Source of the DNA: an uncultured Porphyromonadaceae bacterium
Lineage (GTDB): Bacteria; Bacteroidota; Bacteroidia; Bacteroidales; Muribaculaceae
Assembly: GCA_946553045.1 (NCBI GenBank)
Contig: CAMNRO010000004.1
Coordinates: forward strand, 1-64,000
Direction: 5' to 3'
Length of the DNA stretch: 64,000 nt
The notes beneath the pieces are model-generated. The model saw only the letters and a list, made by a program, of their open reading frames with translations, did no database searches and had not been told where the DNA came from. The stretch's first letter is position 1. The number at the start of each line of letters is the position of its first letter. Positions 1 to 7,692 of the stretch are shown in pieces. A program made the translations under genes and the position numbers.

Positions 1-54
1 ACGCCCCGTGTGGAATTTCACCACAGATGTATGGCATGCCCGCCATACAAAAAA

Positions 55-99
55 GAGGCTGCGCCGTAAAACTTAATTACGACACAGCCTCGTTATTTT
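55..99 (-). terminator. Intrinsic terminator after the SUI1-type gene
   Basis: A 15-base stem (55-69 with 77-91) pairs fully if G-U pairs are allowed, around a 7-base AT loop. Read on the minus strand it is followed by a run of T at 49-54. It lies just beyond the stop of the minus-strand gene at 114. The T/A-rich bases on the other side could let it work in both directions. Confidence 0.75.
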
Positions 100-113
100 A
101 TAGCGTTTATCTG

Positions 114-458
114 TCAGATAATTCTTGCCTTCAGCCCGCGGGCGGTCAGAAGACGCAACACGTCCTGACGACGGTCGCCCTGTATCAGAATCTCGCCGCC
201 GCGCGACGAGCCTCCGCAACCGAGCGAACGCTTCAGGTCGGCCGCAATGCGGTCTACCTCGTCGTCGGCCAACGTGAATCCGCAGATAATTGTCGCGCAT
301 TTGCCCGCGCGGCCTTTCTTCTCAAGCACAATATCGAGGCGTCCCTGCCTGGCGGGAGCCTCTGCCACAGTTTCTTCTACAGCAGCCTCAGCCGTGGCGT
401 CCTCGCCCATGGCTCCGCGGAGCGCGGCCAGGCTGTCGCGCCAGTCATTATTCTTCAT
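114..458 (-). CDS. SUI1/eIF1-family translation factor (YciH-like)
   Basis: A 114-residue protein with an Ala/Glu-rich N-terminal tail (about 1-37) and a SUI1 fold (about 38-112). The family motifs GCGGS (80-84) and IQGD (92-95) are present. The bacterial members (YciH) resemble eukaryotic eIF1 and are thought to influence start-codon selection at the ribosome; the exact role is uncertain. The length fits bacterial SUI1 proteins. Its start overlaps the end of the upstream lipoprotein gene by 11 bases, so it is translationally linked and is the last gene of the minus-strand run that includes ribH. A terminator follows directly. Confidence 0.85.
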   Translation of the reverse strand: MKNNDWRDSLAALRGAMGEDATAEAAVEETVAEAPARQGRLDIVLEKKGRAGKCATIICGFTLADDEVDRIAADLKRSLGCGGSSRGGEILIQGDRRQDVLRLLTARGLKARII

Positions 459-885
459 AGGGTATGGAATCTTCGTCGGCAGGTGCCGTGTGCGATGCCT
501 CGTTGAGAGATTTAAGCAACATCAGACACGCCCTGTCTTCATTGTTCACTACTTTGATATACAATGCCGTCGAATCGCTGTCGCGCGTGACGGCGGCCTT
601 GAGACAGCGCGCCGCAAAAGCCGTGTTACCCTCCGACTTGTCGGCATTCTCGCCCAGGCGCATAAGCACCAGCGAGAGCCGGCATAAATCCCACGTATCG
701 AGAGTTGCAAAATCAGAGCCTATCACAAGGCTGTCGGCCAAAGCCTGCGCTGTGGCATAGCGGCCGGCGGAATAGGCAGCCTCTACACGGTCGAGAGACG
801 TTTGCGGAGTTGTCGGGGTATGCGTGCAGGCCCCCGCGGCACAAAGCGCCGCGAAGACCGCCGTCACATATAGGAGATACTTCAT
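448..885 (-). CDS. Small lipoprotein, TPR-like, unknown function
   Basis: A 145-residue protein with a lipoprotein signal peptide ending in the lipobox AAGAC (Cys20). The mature part is helical and reads like one or two tetratricopeptide-type helical pairs (SAGRYATAQALADSL and the following segments), followed by an acidic tail. I do not recognise a named family. Its start overlaps the stop of the upstream small membrane protein by ATGA (882-885), and its end overlaps the SUI1-type gene. It is probably anchored in the cell envelope. Function unknown. Confidence 0.7.
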   Translation of the reverse strand: MKYLLYVTAVFAALCAAGACTHTPTTPQTSLDRVEAAYSAGRYATAQALADSLVIGSDFATLDTWDLCRLSLVLMRLGENADKSEGNTAFAARCLKAAVTRDSDSTALYIKVVNNEDRACLMLLKSLNEASHTAPADEDSIPYEE

Positions 886-1154
886 TCCGAAGGGGGTGTT
901 TGGGTTTCTGAGGCCGGCTCGGTTATGAGTTCATCGAGGCTCTGGCCTTCGGCATTCTGCCAGTCGGCTTCGCCGGGCTGAGAAGCCCCGGCTTCATCGA
1001 TGGCATATTGCTGTTCTACATTGTCTCCCGCAGGAGTGTCTACATGAGTATTGTTGTCGAACCAGCCGATATAGTAGATTACGGCAACAGCTACAATTGC
1101 AACGAAAATAGCCGCTACGAGCCATTTCCATGTTCCGTTCGATCGATTAGCCAT
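882..1154 (-). CDS. Small single-pass membrane protein, unknown
   Basis: A 90-residue protein when started at the ATG at 1152-1154. Upstream in-frame starts would add a Lys-rich, unlikely leader. One strongly hydrophobic helix (about 11-31, LVAAIFVAIVAVAVIYYIGW) is followed by an acidic, Gln/Glu/Ser-rich soluble tail. No catalytic motif is visible. It lies between ribH and the lipoprotein gene, with a four-base overlap to the latter. Possibly a small envelope partner of that lipoprotein; this is inferred from gene order only. Confidence 0.65.
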   Translation of the reverse strand: MANRSNGTWKWLVAAIFVAIVAVAVIYYIGWFDNNTHVDTPAGDNVEQQYAIDEAGASQPGEADWQNAEGQSLDELITEPASETQTPPSE

Positions 1155-1160
1155 AGTTGA

Positions 1161-1195
1161 GTGTGTTTTACATTTTTTATATTTATAAAACACAC
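1161..1195 (-). terminator. Hairpin behind ribH
   Basis: A perfect 10-bp stem (1161-1170 with 1186-1195) with a 15-base AT-only loop lies between the ribH stop and the next gene. There is no clear T tract, so it may be an RNA-stabilising or pausing hairpin rather than a terminator. Confidence 0.4.
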
Positions 1196-1202
1196 GTAAC
1201 TA

Positions 1203-1685
1203 TCAAATGTTTTCGGCCTTTTCTACGAAATCGTACATCAGCAGCGCGGCCTGCGCGGCTTCGGCGCCCTTGTTGCCGAGGCGTCCGCCGGCACGGTCGA
1301 GGGCGTCCTGCTCGTTGTCTACGGTGAGCACGCCGAATATCACCGGTATGTCGCACTCGCTGTTGAGATGTGTGATACCCTGGGTCACGCTCTGGCACAC
1401 ATAGTCGAAGTGGGGCGTGCCGCCGCGGATAACACAGCCGAGCACCACAACGGCATCATAGAGACCGCCGTCGATAAGCTTGGAGGCCGCAAAGGTAAGC
1501 TCTACGGCGCCGGGAACCTCGTAGACATCGACCATGTCGGCTTCGAGAGCGCCCTTGAACACATCGAGAGCGCCCGCAAGCAGGGCCTCGGTGATATGGC
1601 TGTTCCACAATGTGCGCACAACGGCCACACGCATGTCGCGGGCACGCTGGAAAGGAGTGAGAGGAGCGTTATCTGATGTAGACAT
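1203..1685 (-). CDS. ribH: 6,7-dimethyl-8-ribityllumazine synthase
   Basis: A 160-residue enzyme of riboflavin synthesis. It condenses 5-amino-6-ribitylamino-uracil with 3,4-dihydroxy-2-butanone 4-phosphate to give the lumazine precursor, usually in a cytosolic capsid-like oligomer. Visible family motifs are VPGAVE (57-62), the GCVIRGGTPHFDYV block (83-96) with catalytic His92, and the RAGG phosphate-binding turn (131-134). The length is typical. No other riboflavin gene lies in the window. It sits between the PfkB-like gene and a small membrane protein gene, with a hairpin after its stop. Confidence 0.95.
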   Translation of the reverse strand: MSTSDNAPLTPFQRARDMRVAVVRTLWNSHITEALLAGALDVFKGALEADMVDVYEVPGAVELTFAASKLIDGGLYDAVVVLGCVIRGGTPHFDYVCQSVTQGITHLNSECDIPVIFGVLTVDNEQDALDRAGGRLGNKGAEAAQAALLMYDFVEKAENI

Positions 1686-1690
1686 CTTTC

Positions 1691-1714
1691 TGAAATTATG
1701 AATTGTGAATTATT
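1691..1714. repeat. Short 7-base-period element
   Basis: About three copies of a degenerate heptamer (TGAATTG/TGAATTA type) lie between the PfkB-like gene end (1753) and ribH. They have the same 7-base spacing as the larger elements elsewhere in the window. No second arm is seen. Confidence 0.5.
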
Positions 1715-1752
1715 ATGCTTTTTACGAAAATGTTTGTCGGCGCCTCGAAGTC

Positions 1753-2661
1753 CTAAAATCCGAGATAGGGAAAACGGATATTCTTTGCGGCGGCGTTTGC
1801 CGTCTGAGCCGCAAGGCCGAGTATATTGCGGCGAAGTTCGTCGGTGGTGGCCTCGAAGTCGGCGGCGGTATATCCGTGCTCGGCTATGGCGGCAGCAACT
1901 CCGGCTGTGGCGCCTGCATTCCATATCATACCCTCGCAGGTGCTCTCGGGAATCTCTACCGAGCACATTTCCTTGCCGCTGTAGTAGCTTATGCGTCGGC
2001 AGGCCGGCTCTATGGCTATGAGCGAGCGGCAGTAGAAATCGATATGGTCGTGATAGCACGAATCGGTGGCGTTGGCGCCGAAAATGAGCGACAGGTCGTT
2101 GGCGCGCGCTATCACCACATGCGCCATCTCGAGATTCTCGAGAATCTGCGGCATCACGCGTGTTATGCGCGGCTCCAGCTGAGGCAGAAATCCGGGCAGA
2201 TACACGAGCACTGCCTTGCGCTCCACCGCATGGGCGAGAAAGCGCTGCAGACGAACACGCATACGCTTGTCGATGGCATAAAATCCGCCGTAGACAACGA
2301 TGTCGTCCTCGTCGATGCGCGGCCATATGATGTCGAAGCACTCGTCGGGATACTGCTCGTAGCGCGTTATGGTGGCCGGCCGGTCGCCGGAGGCGCCAAC
2401 AAAGATATTGAGCGGCGTGCGGCCCTCAGTAAAGCGGTCGACAGAAGTCACATCGACACCGGCATCCGTGAGCGACTTCACGGCGATGTCACCCACCGAA
2501 TCGGCTGCGGCCTCAGAAGCCATCAGCACATTGAATTTATTACGGGCAAGTATTTCGGCCGCATTGGCAACGCGTCCGCCCGGCAACGCCCCGAGCGGCT
2601 GCCCCTGGGCGTCGAGAACCATATTGAGCGAAAGCTCGCCTATGCATATTATCTTTTTCAT
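1753..2661 (-). CDS. PfkB-family sugar kinase-like protein, catalytic Asp missing
   Basis: A 302-residue protein with the ribokinase/PfkB fold. The N-terminal substrate loop PGGRVANAA (27-35) is clear, and the length fits. PfkB proteins phosphorylate sugars or nucleosides using a catalytic Asp in a GAGD motif. Here the matching stretch reads NAGAT (248-252), with Ala251 where the Asp should be. The protein may be a diverged or non-catalytic member, or may use another base. It lies downstream of the KpsF-type isomerase gene, separated by a 7-base-period palindromic element. Substrate unknown. Confidence 0.75.
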   Translation of the reverse strand: MKKIICIGELSLNMVLDAQGQPLGALPGGRVANAAEILARNKFNVLMASEAAADSVGDIAVKSLTDAGVDVTSVDRFTEGRTPLNIFVGASGDRPATITRYEQYPDECFDIIWPRIDEDDIVVYGGFYAIDKRMRVRLQRFLAHAVERKAVLVYLPGFLPQLEPRITRVMPQILENLEMAHVVIARANDLSLIFGANATDSCYHDHIDFYCRSLIAIEPACRRISYYSGKEMCSVEIPESTCEGMIWNAGATAGVAAAIAEHGYTAADFEATTDELRRNILGLAAQTANAAAKNIRFPYLGF

Positions 2662-2688
2662 ATTCAGTCGGCTTTTGCAAAGCCGAGG

Positions 2689-2800
2689 ATTAGTGGTTAA
2701 TGGTTAGAGGTAAGGGTCCAAAGATGTGGCAGTTCTACACTAACCACTAACCATTAACCACTAACCTTCATGATTCGTTCACGAATCACGAGTTCACGGA
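2689..2800. repeat. 7-base-period inverted element between kpsF-type and pfkB-type genes
   Basis: The left arm (about 2689-2713) repeats a heptamer of the TTAGTGG/TTAATGG type. The right arm (2740-2768) is its inverse, with about 21 bases of near-perfect complementarity. Next to the isomerase stop (2801) lies a second small hairpin (2770-2787, 8-bp stem, 2-base loop), itself part of a CTCGTGA/TTCGTGA heptamer pair. The element starts at the 3' end of the isomerase gene. Confidence 0.8.
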
Positions 2801-3424
2801 TTATTTGATTACATCGCCCGGTGTGCGCGAGGCTATGCCGAGATAGCCGCCGTGGTGACGCTTGGCATAGTCGGCGCGGGTGAAGCCGATACGGCGCATT
2901 ACGTTCACAACCAGCACATCGCCTATCACCGTCATCATCGTGGTAGAGGTCGTCGGTGTGAGACCCAGCGGGCATACTTCGGGTTTGTCGGCCGTGAAAA
3001 GGCATATATCAGCCAGCTCGGCAAGGGGGCTGCCGGGAGTGCCGGTGATACCTATCACGGGAATATCCTCGTAGAGGCCGTGAAGCAGCGCCACGAGCTC
3101 GATAATCTCGCGGGTCTTGCCGCTGTTCGATATAAACAGCACTATATCGTTTTTCTGAACCACACCGAGGTCGCCGTGCTGTGCCTCGCTCGGATGGAGG
3201 TTGACAGCCGGAGTGCCGGTCGATGAGAATGTTGTGGCTATATTCATGGCAATCTGCCCGGCCTTGCCCATACCGGCCGTCACGAGCTTGCCGCCCTGAC
3301 GGTGCACGCGCTCAACGATGGCCTCTACTGCTTTTTCATAGGCATCGGTGACCGGAATCGCCATTATTGCTTCGCTCTCCGCCCTGAGTATCTCGAGCAT
3401 CGAGCTTCTAACGTCTTCGTCCAT
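2801..3424 (-). CDS. kdsD: KpsF/GutQ-type sugar-phosphate isomerase (SIS domain only)
   Basis: A 207-residue SIS-domain protein, started at the ATG at 3424, which lies about 20 bases after a good promoter. Motifs are GMGKAG (51-56), HPSEAQHGDLG (77-87) and the phosphosugar-binding SNSGKT (99-104), as in arabinose-5-phosphate isomerases that open the Kdo pathway for lipopolysaccharide. The enterobacterial enzymes carry two C-terminal CBS domains; here the protein ends after the SIS domain. As I recall, this short form is known in Bacteroides. The reaction (ribulose-5-P to arabinose-5-P) is inferred from the family. The gene symbol is tentative. Confidence 0.8.
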   Translation of the reverse strand: MDEDVRSSMLEILRAESEAIMAIPVTDAYEKAVEAIVERVHRQGGKLVTAGMGKAGQIAMNIATTFSSTGTPAVNLHPSEAQHGDLGVVQKNDIVLFISNSGKTREIIELVALLHGLYEDIPVIGITGTPGSPLAELADICLFTADKPEVCPLGLTPTTSTTMMTVIGDVLVVNVMRRIGFTRADYAKRHHGGYLGIASRTPGDVIK

Positions 3425-3446
3425 GTTTAGTGGTTGTTTTGAAGAG

Positions 3447-3477
3447 CAAAAATAGCTAAAAAGCTCCGTTCTGCAAA
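3447..3477 (-). promoter_or_regulatory. Bacteroidota-type promoter for the KpsF-type gene
   Basis: On the minus strand there is TTTG (3477-3474), a 19-base spacer, then TATTTTTG (3454-3447). It lies inside the 3' end of the preceding gene and about 22 bases upstream of the ATG at 3424, so the isomerase gene can be transcribed on its own. Confidence 0.7.
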
Positions 3478-3995
3478 ATTTCGGCCGTCCAGTTGATTTC
3501 AAGAGGATTTCCGGCCATCGACATCACAAGCGGAAATGCGGGGTCGTCGAGCACGCATATTTCTGCGCCCTCAATAGTGTCCGAAGCATATACACGACCG
3601 TCTTTCACCTCTTTGAGGCGGTAGACCGTTCCGGCCCAATCAGCACTACCGTCGGCTTTCAGAGCCTCGAGAGCCTCTCGCGAGAGAATTGCGAAGGTCT
3701 CGCCGTCGGGAAGCGTCACATGCCGGCCGTCCTCAGGCATAAGATAGCTCATGCTCCGGGCCGAGGTTACGGCGGCCGCCGTCATCGTGTAGCTGCCACG
3801 CCACATTTTCAGATTGCGCTCTATAGCCCAGTCCATGCGAATGCCTCCGTCGCCGGCGTGCGTGAACACGGCGGTGAAGCGACGCGTCTGGCCATGAAGC
3901 TTGTATGTCAGCTTCACACTGTCGCGACGGCATTCTGCCGAGAGCGAAAGAACAGAAACAAAAGCGATTGCAATAAGGATTAAATACCGTTTCAT
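3456..3995 (-). CDS. Small exported protein, unknown
   Basis: A 179-residue protein from the ATG at 3995, which gives a clear signal peptide (MKRYLILIAIAFVSVLSLSA). The mature part is mostly beta-strand in pattern, with no catalytic motif I recognise. It follows the GH92 gene with a one-base gap, so it is almost certainly co-transcribed and probably co-exported with that glycosidase. A DUF-type periplasmic protein is likely. Role unknown. Confidence 0.7.
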   Translation of the reverse strand: MKRYLILIAIAFVSVLSLSAECRRDSVKLTYKLHGQTRRFTAVFTHAGDGGIRMDWAIERNLKMWRGSYTMTAAAVTSARSMSYLMPEDGRHVTLPDGETFAILSREALEALKADGSADWAGTVYRLKEVKDGRVYASDTIEGAEICVLDDPAFPLVMSMAGNPLEINWTAEILQNGAF

Positions 3996-3996
3996 G

Positions 3997-6252
3997 TCAT
4001 TCCCACATTTTTTCGCCCCACGAGCGAGGTTTAACACCCATTTCAAGCTCAAGCACGCCTCCGGCAAGAATATCGGCATGGCTGATAGTTGAATAGGGAT
4101 AATCGACGCCATTAAGCTTCGCACCCGTTATATACGGCTTCTTCGGCGAAAAGCCTCGCGCCCTGATTGTAAAATCGCGTCCGTTCTCCAGGTGGAAGGT
4201 AGTGCTTTCAACCATAGGAGAGTGTATGAGATAGTAATCGTGTCCGGCATTGGGATAGAGGCCTGTCATATGGAAGGCGAGCCACGACGACATCGCGCCC
4301 GAGTCGTCGTTGCCGGGCAAACCGACAGGCCCGTCGCTATAATTCTCGGCGATAATGGAGGCCACGCGCTCCGTCGTAAGATCGGGGCGACCGAGCCAGT
4401 GATAAAGGCAGGGCGACAGGAACGAGGGCTCGTTGTTTACATTGAAATAACCCTTGTCGAAAAACTTGTCGAGACGCACAAGCATTGCCTCGGGGCCGCC
4501 GCACGCTTCTATCAGCAATGCCACATCGTGAGGCATGCTGAGCGAGTATTCCCACGACGAAGCCTCGTAGAAAAACATGCTCCACCACGGAGTGTACCAC
4601 GGCCCTTCGAAGGTCACCGGCGTATATTCATACTTCGGCCTCACCAGCCGCGAATGGCCGAAAGGTATCGAGTCGAGCCAGTTGCCGTCGCGGTCGCGGG
4701 GCATTATGAAGCCTTTCACACCGTCGTGTTCATAGTCGGCGCGCCATAGATTGCGCCAGTTGTGCGAACGCTCCATAAACCCGGCGTAGATATCTTCATG
4801 CCCCAGCCCGCGCGCCACCTGCGCCACGGCCCAGTCGCAGAAGCTGTATTCGACCGTGCGGTTGCCTGCGCGGTCTATGCCGTGGGGTATATAGCCGTAT
4901 TCCATATACTCGCGCAGCCCGCCGCGCCCTTCTGCCTCGGCATTGGCGCCGGGGTCTACGGTAGCGTCCTTGAGCATATGCTTCAGCGCCTCGGCATAGT
5001 CTATTCCGCCGAGCCCCTTGGCATAAGCGTCGGCAATGACGATTTCGGCGTTCGAACCACCCTGGGTGCGGCCGTTGGCGTTGCCGCTACGGGCATCGGG
5101 CATGTAGCCGTCGCGCTTGCCTATATTGATAAGAGAATTGACAATATCGGTCTGCCTTGCTGGCGCGAGGAGCGTAATCAGCGGCATCGATGTGCGGTAG
5201 GTATCCCAGATGGCATAGAAATCGTCGTAGTACGGCACGGGGTCGTTCCACAGCGGATTCTCACCCGTGCGGTCAGAGGGCATTATCATGGTGTGATACA
5301 GCCCCGTGTAGAACATTCGCTTGAGCCTCTCCGGGGTCGAAGGCGCAAGCTCGGCTCGGCCGAGAATAGCGTTCCATGACGCCAGCAGACCGGCACGGAC
5401 CTCGTCGAAGGTCTTGCCGCCGGCGTCTGCCTGCGCGTTTTCGCGCGCCTTGAGTTCACTTAAAAATGAGATGCCCACATTCACCTGCACCGCCTGCGTA
5501 TCGTCGGCAAAACGAAGCAAAGCGCCTGTCTTGGTGCCGTGGTCGGTCTGGAATCGGGCGTCGGAAATCACCGAGTCGCGCCACGTCGCCGTCTGCACGA
5601 AGGGCACCGAGGTCTCGGCGTAGAAATAGACCGTATATGCACGGCCGTTGTTCCACCCGCCGCGTATCCTCGAATAGCCCTGCACGGCATTGTCGCCCAC
5701 AATCTCTATCTGCGAGCCCACGAACTGCTGTGCCTCACGGGCATCGGGCACGGGATTCTCGCCAAGGAAGAACCCGGCATCTACAGCCAGTCCTTTCTCC
5801 TCTTTGCCGCCCGGATATGAAATGCGATAGACCGATGTGCGCGGCGCCGCCGTCATCTCCACCGAAATGCCGCTGCCGTCGAGCACCGTCGAATAGTAAC
5901 CGAGTTCTATGGTCTCCGAGCGGCGCCGGTCGTAGTGCGTGGTGCTGTTCATGCCGTCTGTAAACGGCATTATCAGTATGTTGCCATACTTCGGGCCGCC
6001 GCCGGTGCCGCTCACATGCACCTGGCTGAACCCGTCGACACGCTCGGGCATCGGCAGCCAGCCGCTGTTGGGCGAGGGCGTGCAGTCGGGCGAGGGTTTC
6101 ACCATGCCGAAAGGATACGACGGCCCGATAAATACGCGTCCGAGACCTTCCGAACCTATTTTAGGGTCTACGAAATCGCTCGGAGGCCGTCCGGCTTCCG
6201 TCGAAAAGGCCGTTCCTGCCAGAGCTATAGCAAAAATTACAGGATATTTCAC
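3997..6252 (-). CDS. GH92 family alpha-mannosidase-type glycosidase, exported
   Basis: A 751-residue secreted glycosidase when started at the GTG at 6252. That start gives a clean signal peptide (KYPVIFAIALAGTAFSTEA) and follows a strong promoter, whereas a start at 6312 would lie upstream of the promoter. Family features are GTGGGPKYGN near the N terminus, the central acidic block GANAEAEGRGG, and the signature GNDDSGAMSSW near the C terminus. GH92 enzymes are calcium-dependent exo-alpha-mannosidases that trim host N-glycans or yeast mannan and are common in gut Bacteroidales. Exact linkage preference cannot be read. No SusCD pair is adjacent. Confidence 0.93.
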   Translation of the reverse strand: MKYPVIFAIALAGTAFSTEAGRPPSDFVDPKIGSEGLGRVFIGPSYPFGMVKPSPDCTPSPNSGWLPMPERVDGFSQVHVSGTGGGPKYGNILIMPFTDGMNSTTHYDRRRSETIELGYYSTVLDGSGISVEMTAAPRTSVYRISYPGGKEEKGLAVDAGFFLGENPVPDAREAQQFVGSQIEIVGDNAVQGYSRIRGGWNNGRAYTVYFYAETSVPFVQTATWRDSVISDARFQTDHGTKTGALLRFADDTQAVQVNVGISFLSELKARENAQADAGGKTFDEVRAGLLASWNAILGRAELAPSTPERLKRMFYTGLYHTMIMPSDRTGENPLWNDPVPYYDDFYAIWDTYRTSMPLITLLAPARQTDIVNSLINIGKRDGYMPDARSGNANGRTQGGSNAEIVIADAYAKGLGGIDYAEALKHMLKDATVDPGANAEAEGRGGLREYMEYGYIPHGIDRAGNRTVEYSFCDWAVAQVARGLGHEDIYAGFMERSHNWRNLWRADYEHDGVKGFIMPRDRDGNWLDSIPFGHSRLVRPKYEYTPVTFEGPWYTPWWSMFFYEASSWEYSLSMPHDVALLIEACGGPEAMLVRLDKFFDKGYFNVNNEPSFLSPCLYHWLGRPDLTTERVASIIAENYSDGPVGLPGNDDSGAMSSWLAFHMTGLYPNAGHDYYLIHSPMVESTTFHLENGRDFTIRARGFSPKKPYITGAKLNGVDYPYSTISHADILAGGVLELEMGVKPRSWGEKMWE

Positions 6253-6281
6253 AGCATAGGATTTAGAGGGTTTAATCTGCG

Positions 6282-6313
6282 CAAAAATAGCACAAAAGAA
6301 CGGCAAATACAAA
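6282..6313 (-). promoter_or_regulatory. Promoter of the GH92 gene
   Basis: The minus strand carries TTTG (6313-6310), exactly 20 bases, then TATTTTTG (6289-6282). The GTG start at 6252 lies about 26 bases after the expected transcription start. The -33 box touches the octamer repeat that begins at 6316. Confidence 0.8.
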
Positions 6314-6315
6314 TT

Positions 6316-6351
6316 GGGCGGACGGGCAGACGGGCAGCTGGGCGGACGGGC
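6316..6351. repeat. 8-base-period element, single arm
   Basis: Four and a half octamers of the type GGGCGGAC/GGGCAGAC run directly up to the TAA stop of the GNAT gene (6352-6354). No inverted second arm is seen. The same octamer theme appears in reverse complement at 46755-46792. Confidence 0.7.
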
Positions 6352-6777
6352 TTAGAGCGACATGTGCAATATCGGGTATGGGCGGCCGGCCTCGTCAAAG
6401 GCGTCGCGGCCGGTCACTGCGAAGCCCTTTGATTCGTAGAATTTCCTTGCAGCCTCATTCTGCTCGTTTACATCGACCTTTGTGGCACCTCGCCGTTTCG
6501 CGAATTCGATCAGCGCGGAGCCATAGCCGTGCCCACGCATGTCGCCATCGACAAAAAGCATTTCCACACAATCGCCGCCGATGCCTACAAAACCGACGAC
6601 AGCCCCGCCATCCTCCGCAGCATAGAGCTCGACTGCAGGAAAATACAGCGGTATGAGAGCCGTCCTGATTTCCGCTATCGAGTCCTCGGTCAAAAAATGG
6701 TGGGTAGCGCGTACGGAGCGCTCCCATATCGCGGCCAGAACCGGATAGTCATCTTTGCTGCATTCTCTAATATCCAT
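6352..6777 (-). CDS. GNAT-family N-acetyltransferase
   Basis: A 141-residue acetyltransferase. The acetyl-CoA pyrophosphate loop is visible as MRGHGYGSAL, with preceding strand CVEMLFVDGD, and the C-terminal YESKGFAVTGRDAFDEAGRPYPILHM is typical of small E. coli YjaB-like members. The substrate cannot be told from sequence; the family acetylates amines of small molecules or protein termini. It starts 4 bases after the xerD stop and ends directly against an 8-base-period repeat. It is probably the last gene of the sigma factor-DUF4294-xerD transcript. Confidence 0.85.
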   Translation of the reverse strand: MDIRECSKDDYPVLAAIWERSVRATHHFLTEDSIAEIRTALIPLYFPAVELYAAEDGGAVVGFVGIGGDCVEMLFVDGDMRGHGYGSALIEFAKRRGATKVDVNEQNEAARKFYESKGFAVTGRDAFDEAGRPYPILHMSL

Positions 6778-6781
6778 GATT

Positions 6782-7684
6782 TCAGATAAGTCCGCGCATA
6801 TTGCGTGGGTGATGAAGGAGTATTTCTTCGCGAAGGCGCGTATTGTCCATGTGGAGATAGATTTCTGTCGTGCCTATCGACTCGTGGCCGAGCATCTGCT
6901 GTATGGCCCTGAGGTTGGCACCGCCTTCAAGAAGATGTGTGGCGAAACTGTGCCGCAGCGTATGTGGCGAAATAGTGCGTCTCACTCCTGCCAGCTCGGC
7001 AAGTTCGCGGATTATATAGAATATCATCACTCGCGTGAGATGTGCTCCGCGGCGGTTGAGAAACACATATGCCTCCTCGCCCGGCTTAGGGTCGGGGCCA
7101 TGCTCGTCGCGCTCAAGCAGATATTGCTTCACAAAATCGATTGCAGGCTCCGACATCGGCACCATACGCTCCTTCGAGCCCTTGCCCGACACAAGCACAA
7201 AACCCTCGTCGAAATAAAGACGGCTACGCTCCAGCGCGCACAACTCGCTCACTCGCAAGCCCGAGCCATAAAGCATTTCCAGTATGGCTCGGTTGCGCAA
7301 CCCGAGGGGGGAGCCCATGTCTATACAGAGGGTCATAGCGTTGATTTCGTCGATGGTCAGGACCTCGGGCAGCTTGCGCCCCGGGGTAGGCACATCGAGC
7401 AGGGCCGACGGATTGTCGCCGCGCAGGCCCTCGACCAGCAGAAATTTATAATAGTTCTTTATGCCCGACACTATCCGGGCCTGCGAACGCGGCGCTATGC
7501 CCAGCTCATGGAGAGTATCGAGAAAAGCGCCCAGGTCGGCCTGCGTCGCGCCGTCGGCCGTCTTGCCGTTCTGCTCGAGCCATGACGCAAGACGGTCGTA
7601 ATCGGCCATATAACCGAGCCGCGTATTCTCCGACAGACCGCGCTCAAGCAGCAGATATGCCTCATACTCCTTTCTCAGATTCAT
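6782..7684 (-). CDS. xerD: Tyrosine recombinase XerD
   Basis: A 300-residue tyrosine recombinase with the full catalytic set: Arg144 (GSGLRVSEL), Lys168 (SGKGSKER), His241 and Arg244 (HTLRHSFATHLL), His267 (LGH) and nucleophile Tyr276 (EIYLHMD). The N-terminal SAM-like core-binding domain is at about 1-95. The length and ending match XerD, which acts with XerC at dif to resolve chromosome dimers. A XerC-like gene lies only about 3.6 kb away on the other strand. It is tightly spaced with its neighbours (gaps 4 and 8 bases). Confidence 0.92.
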   Translation of the reverse strand: MNLRKEYEAYLLLERGLSENTRLGYMADYDRLASWLEQNGKTADGATQADLGAFLDTLHELGIAPRSQARIVSGIKNYYKFLLVEGLRGDNPSALLDVPTPGRKLPEVLTIDEINAMTLCIDMGSPLGLRNRAILEMLYGSGLRVSELCALERSRLYFDEGFVLVSGKGSKERMVPMSEPAIDFVKQYLLERDEHGPDPKPGEEAYVFLNRRGAHLTRVMIFYIIRELAELAGVRRTISPHTLRHSFATHLLEGGANLRAIQQMLGHESIGTTEIYLHMDNTRLREEILLHHPRNMRGLI

Positions 7685-7692
7685 CGTATAAT

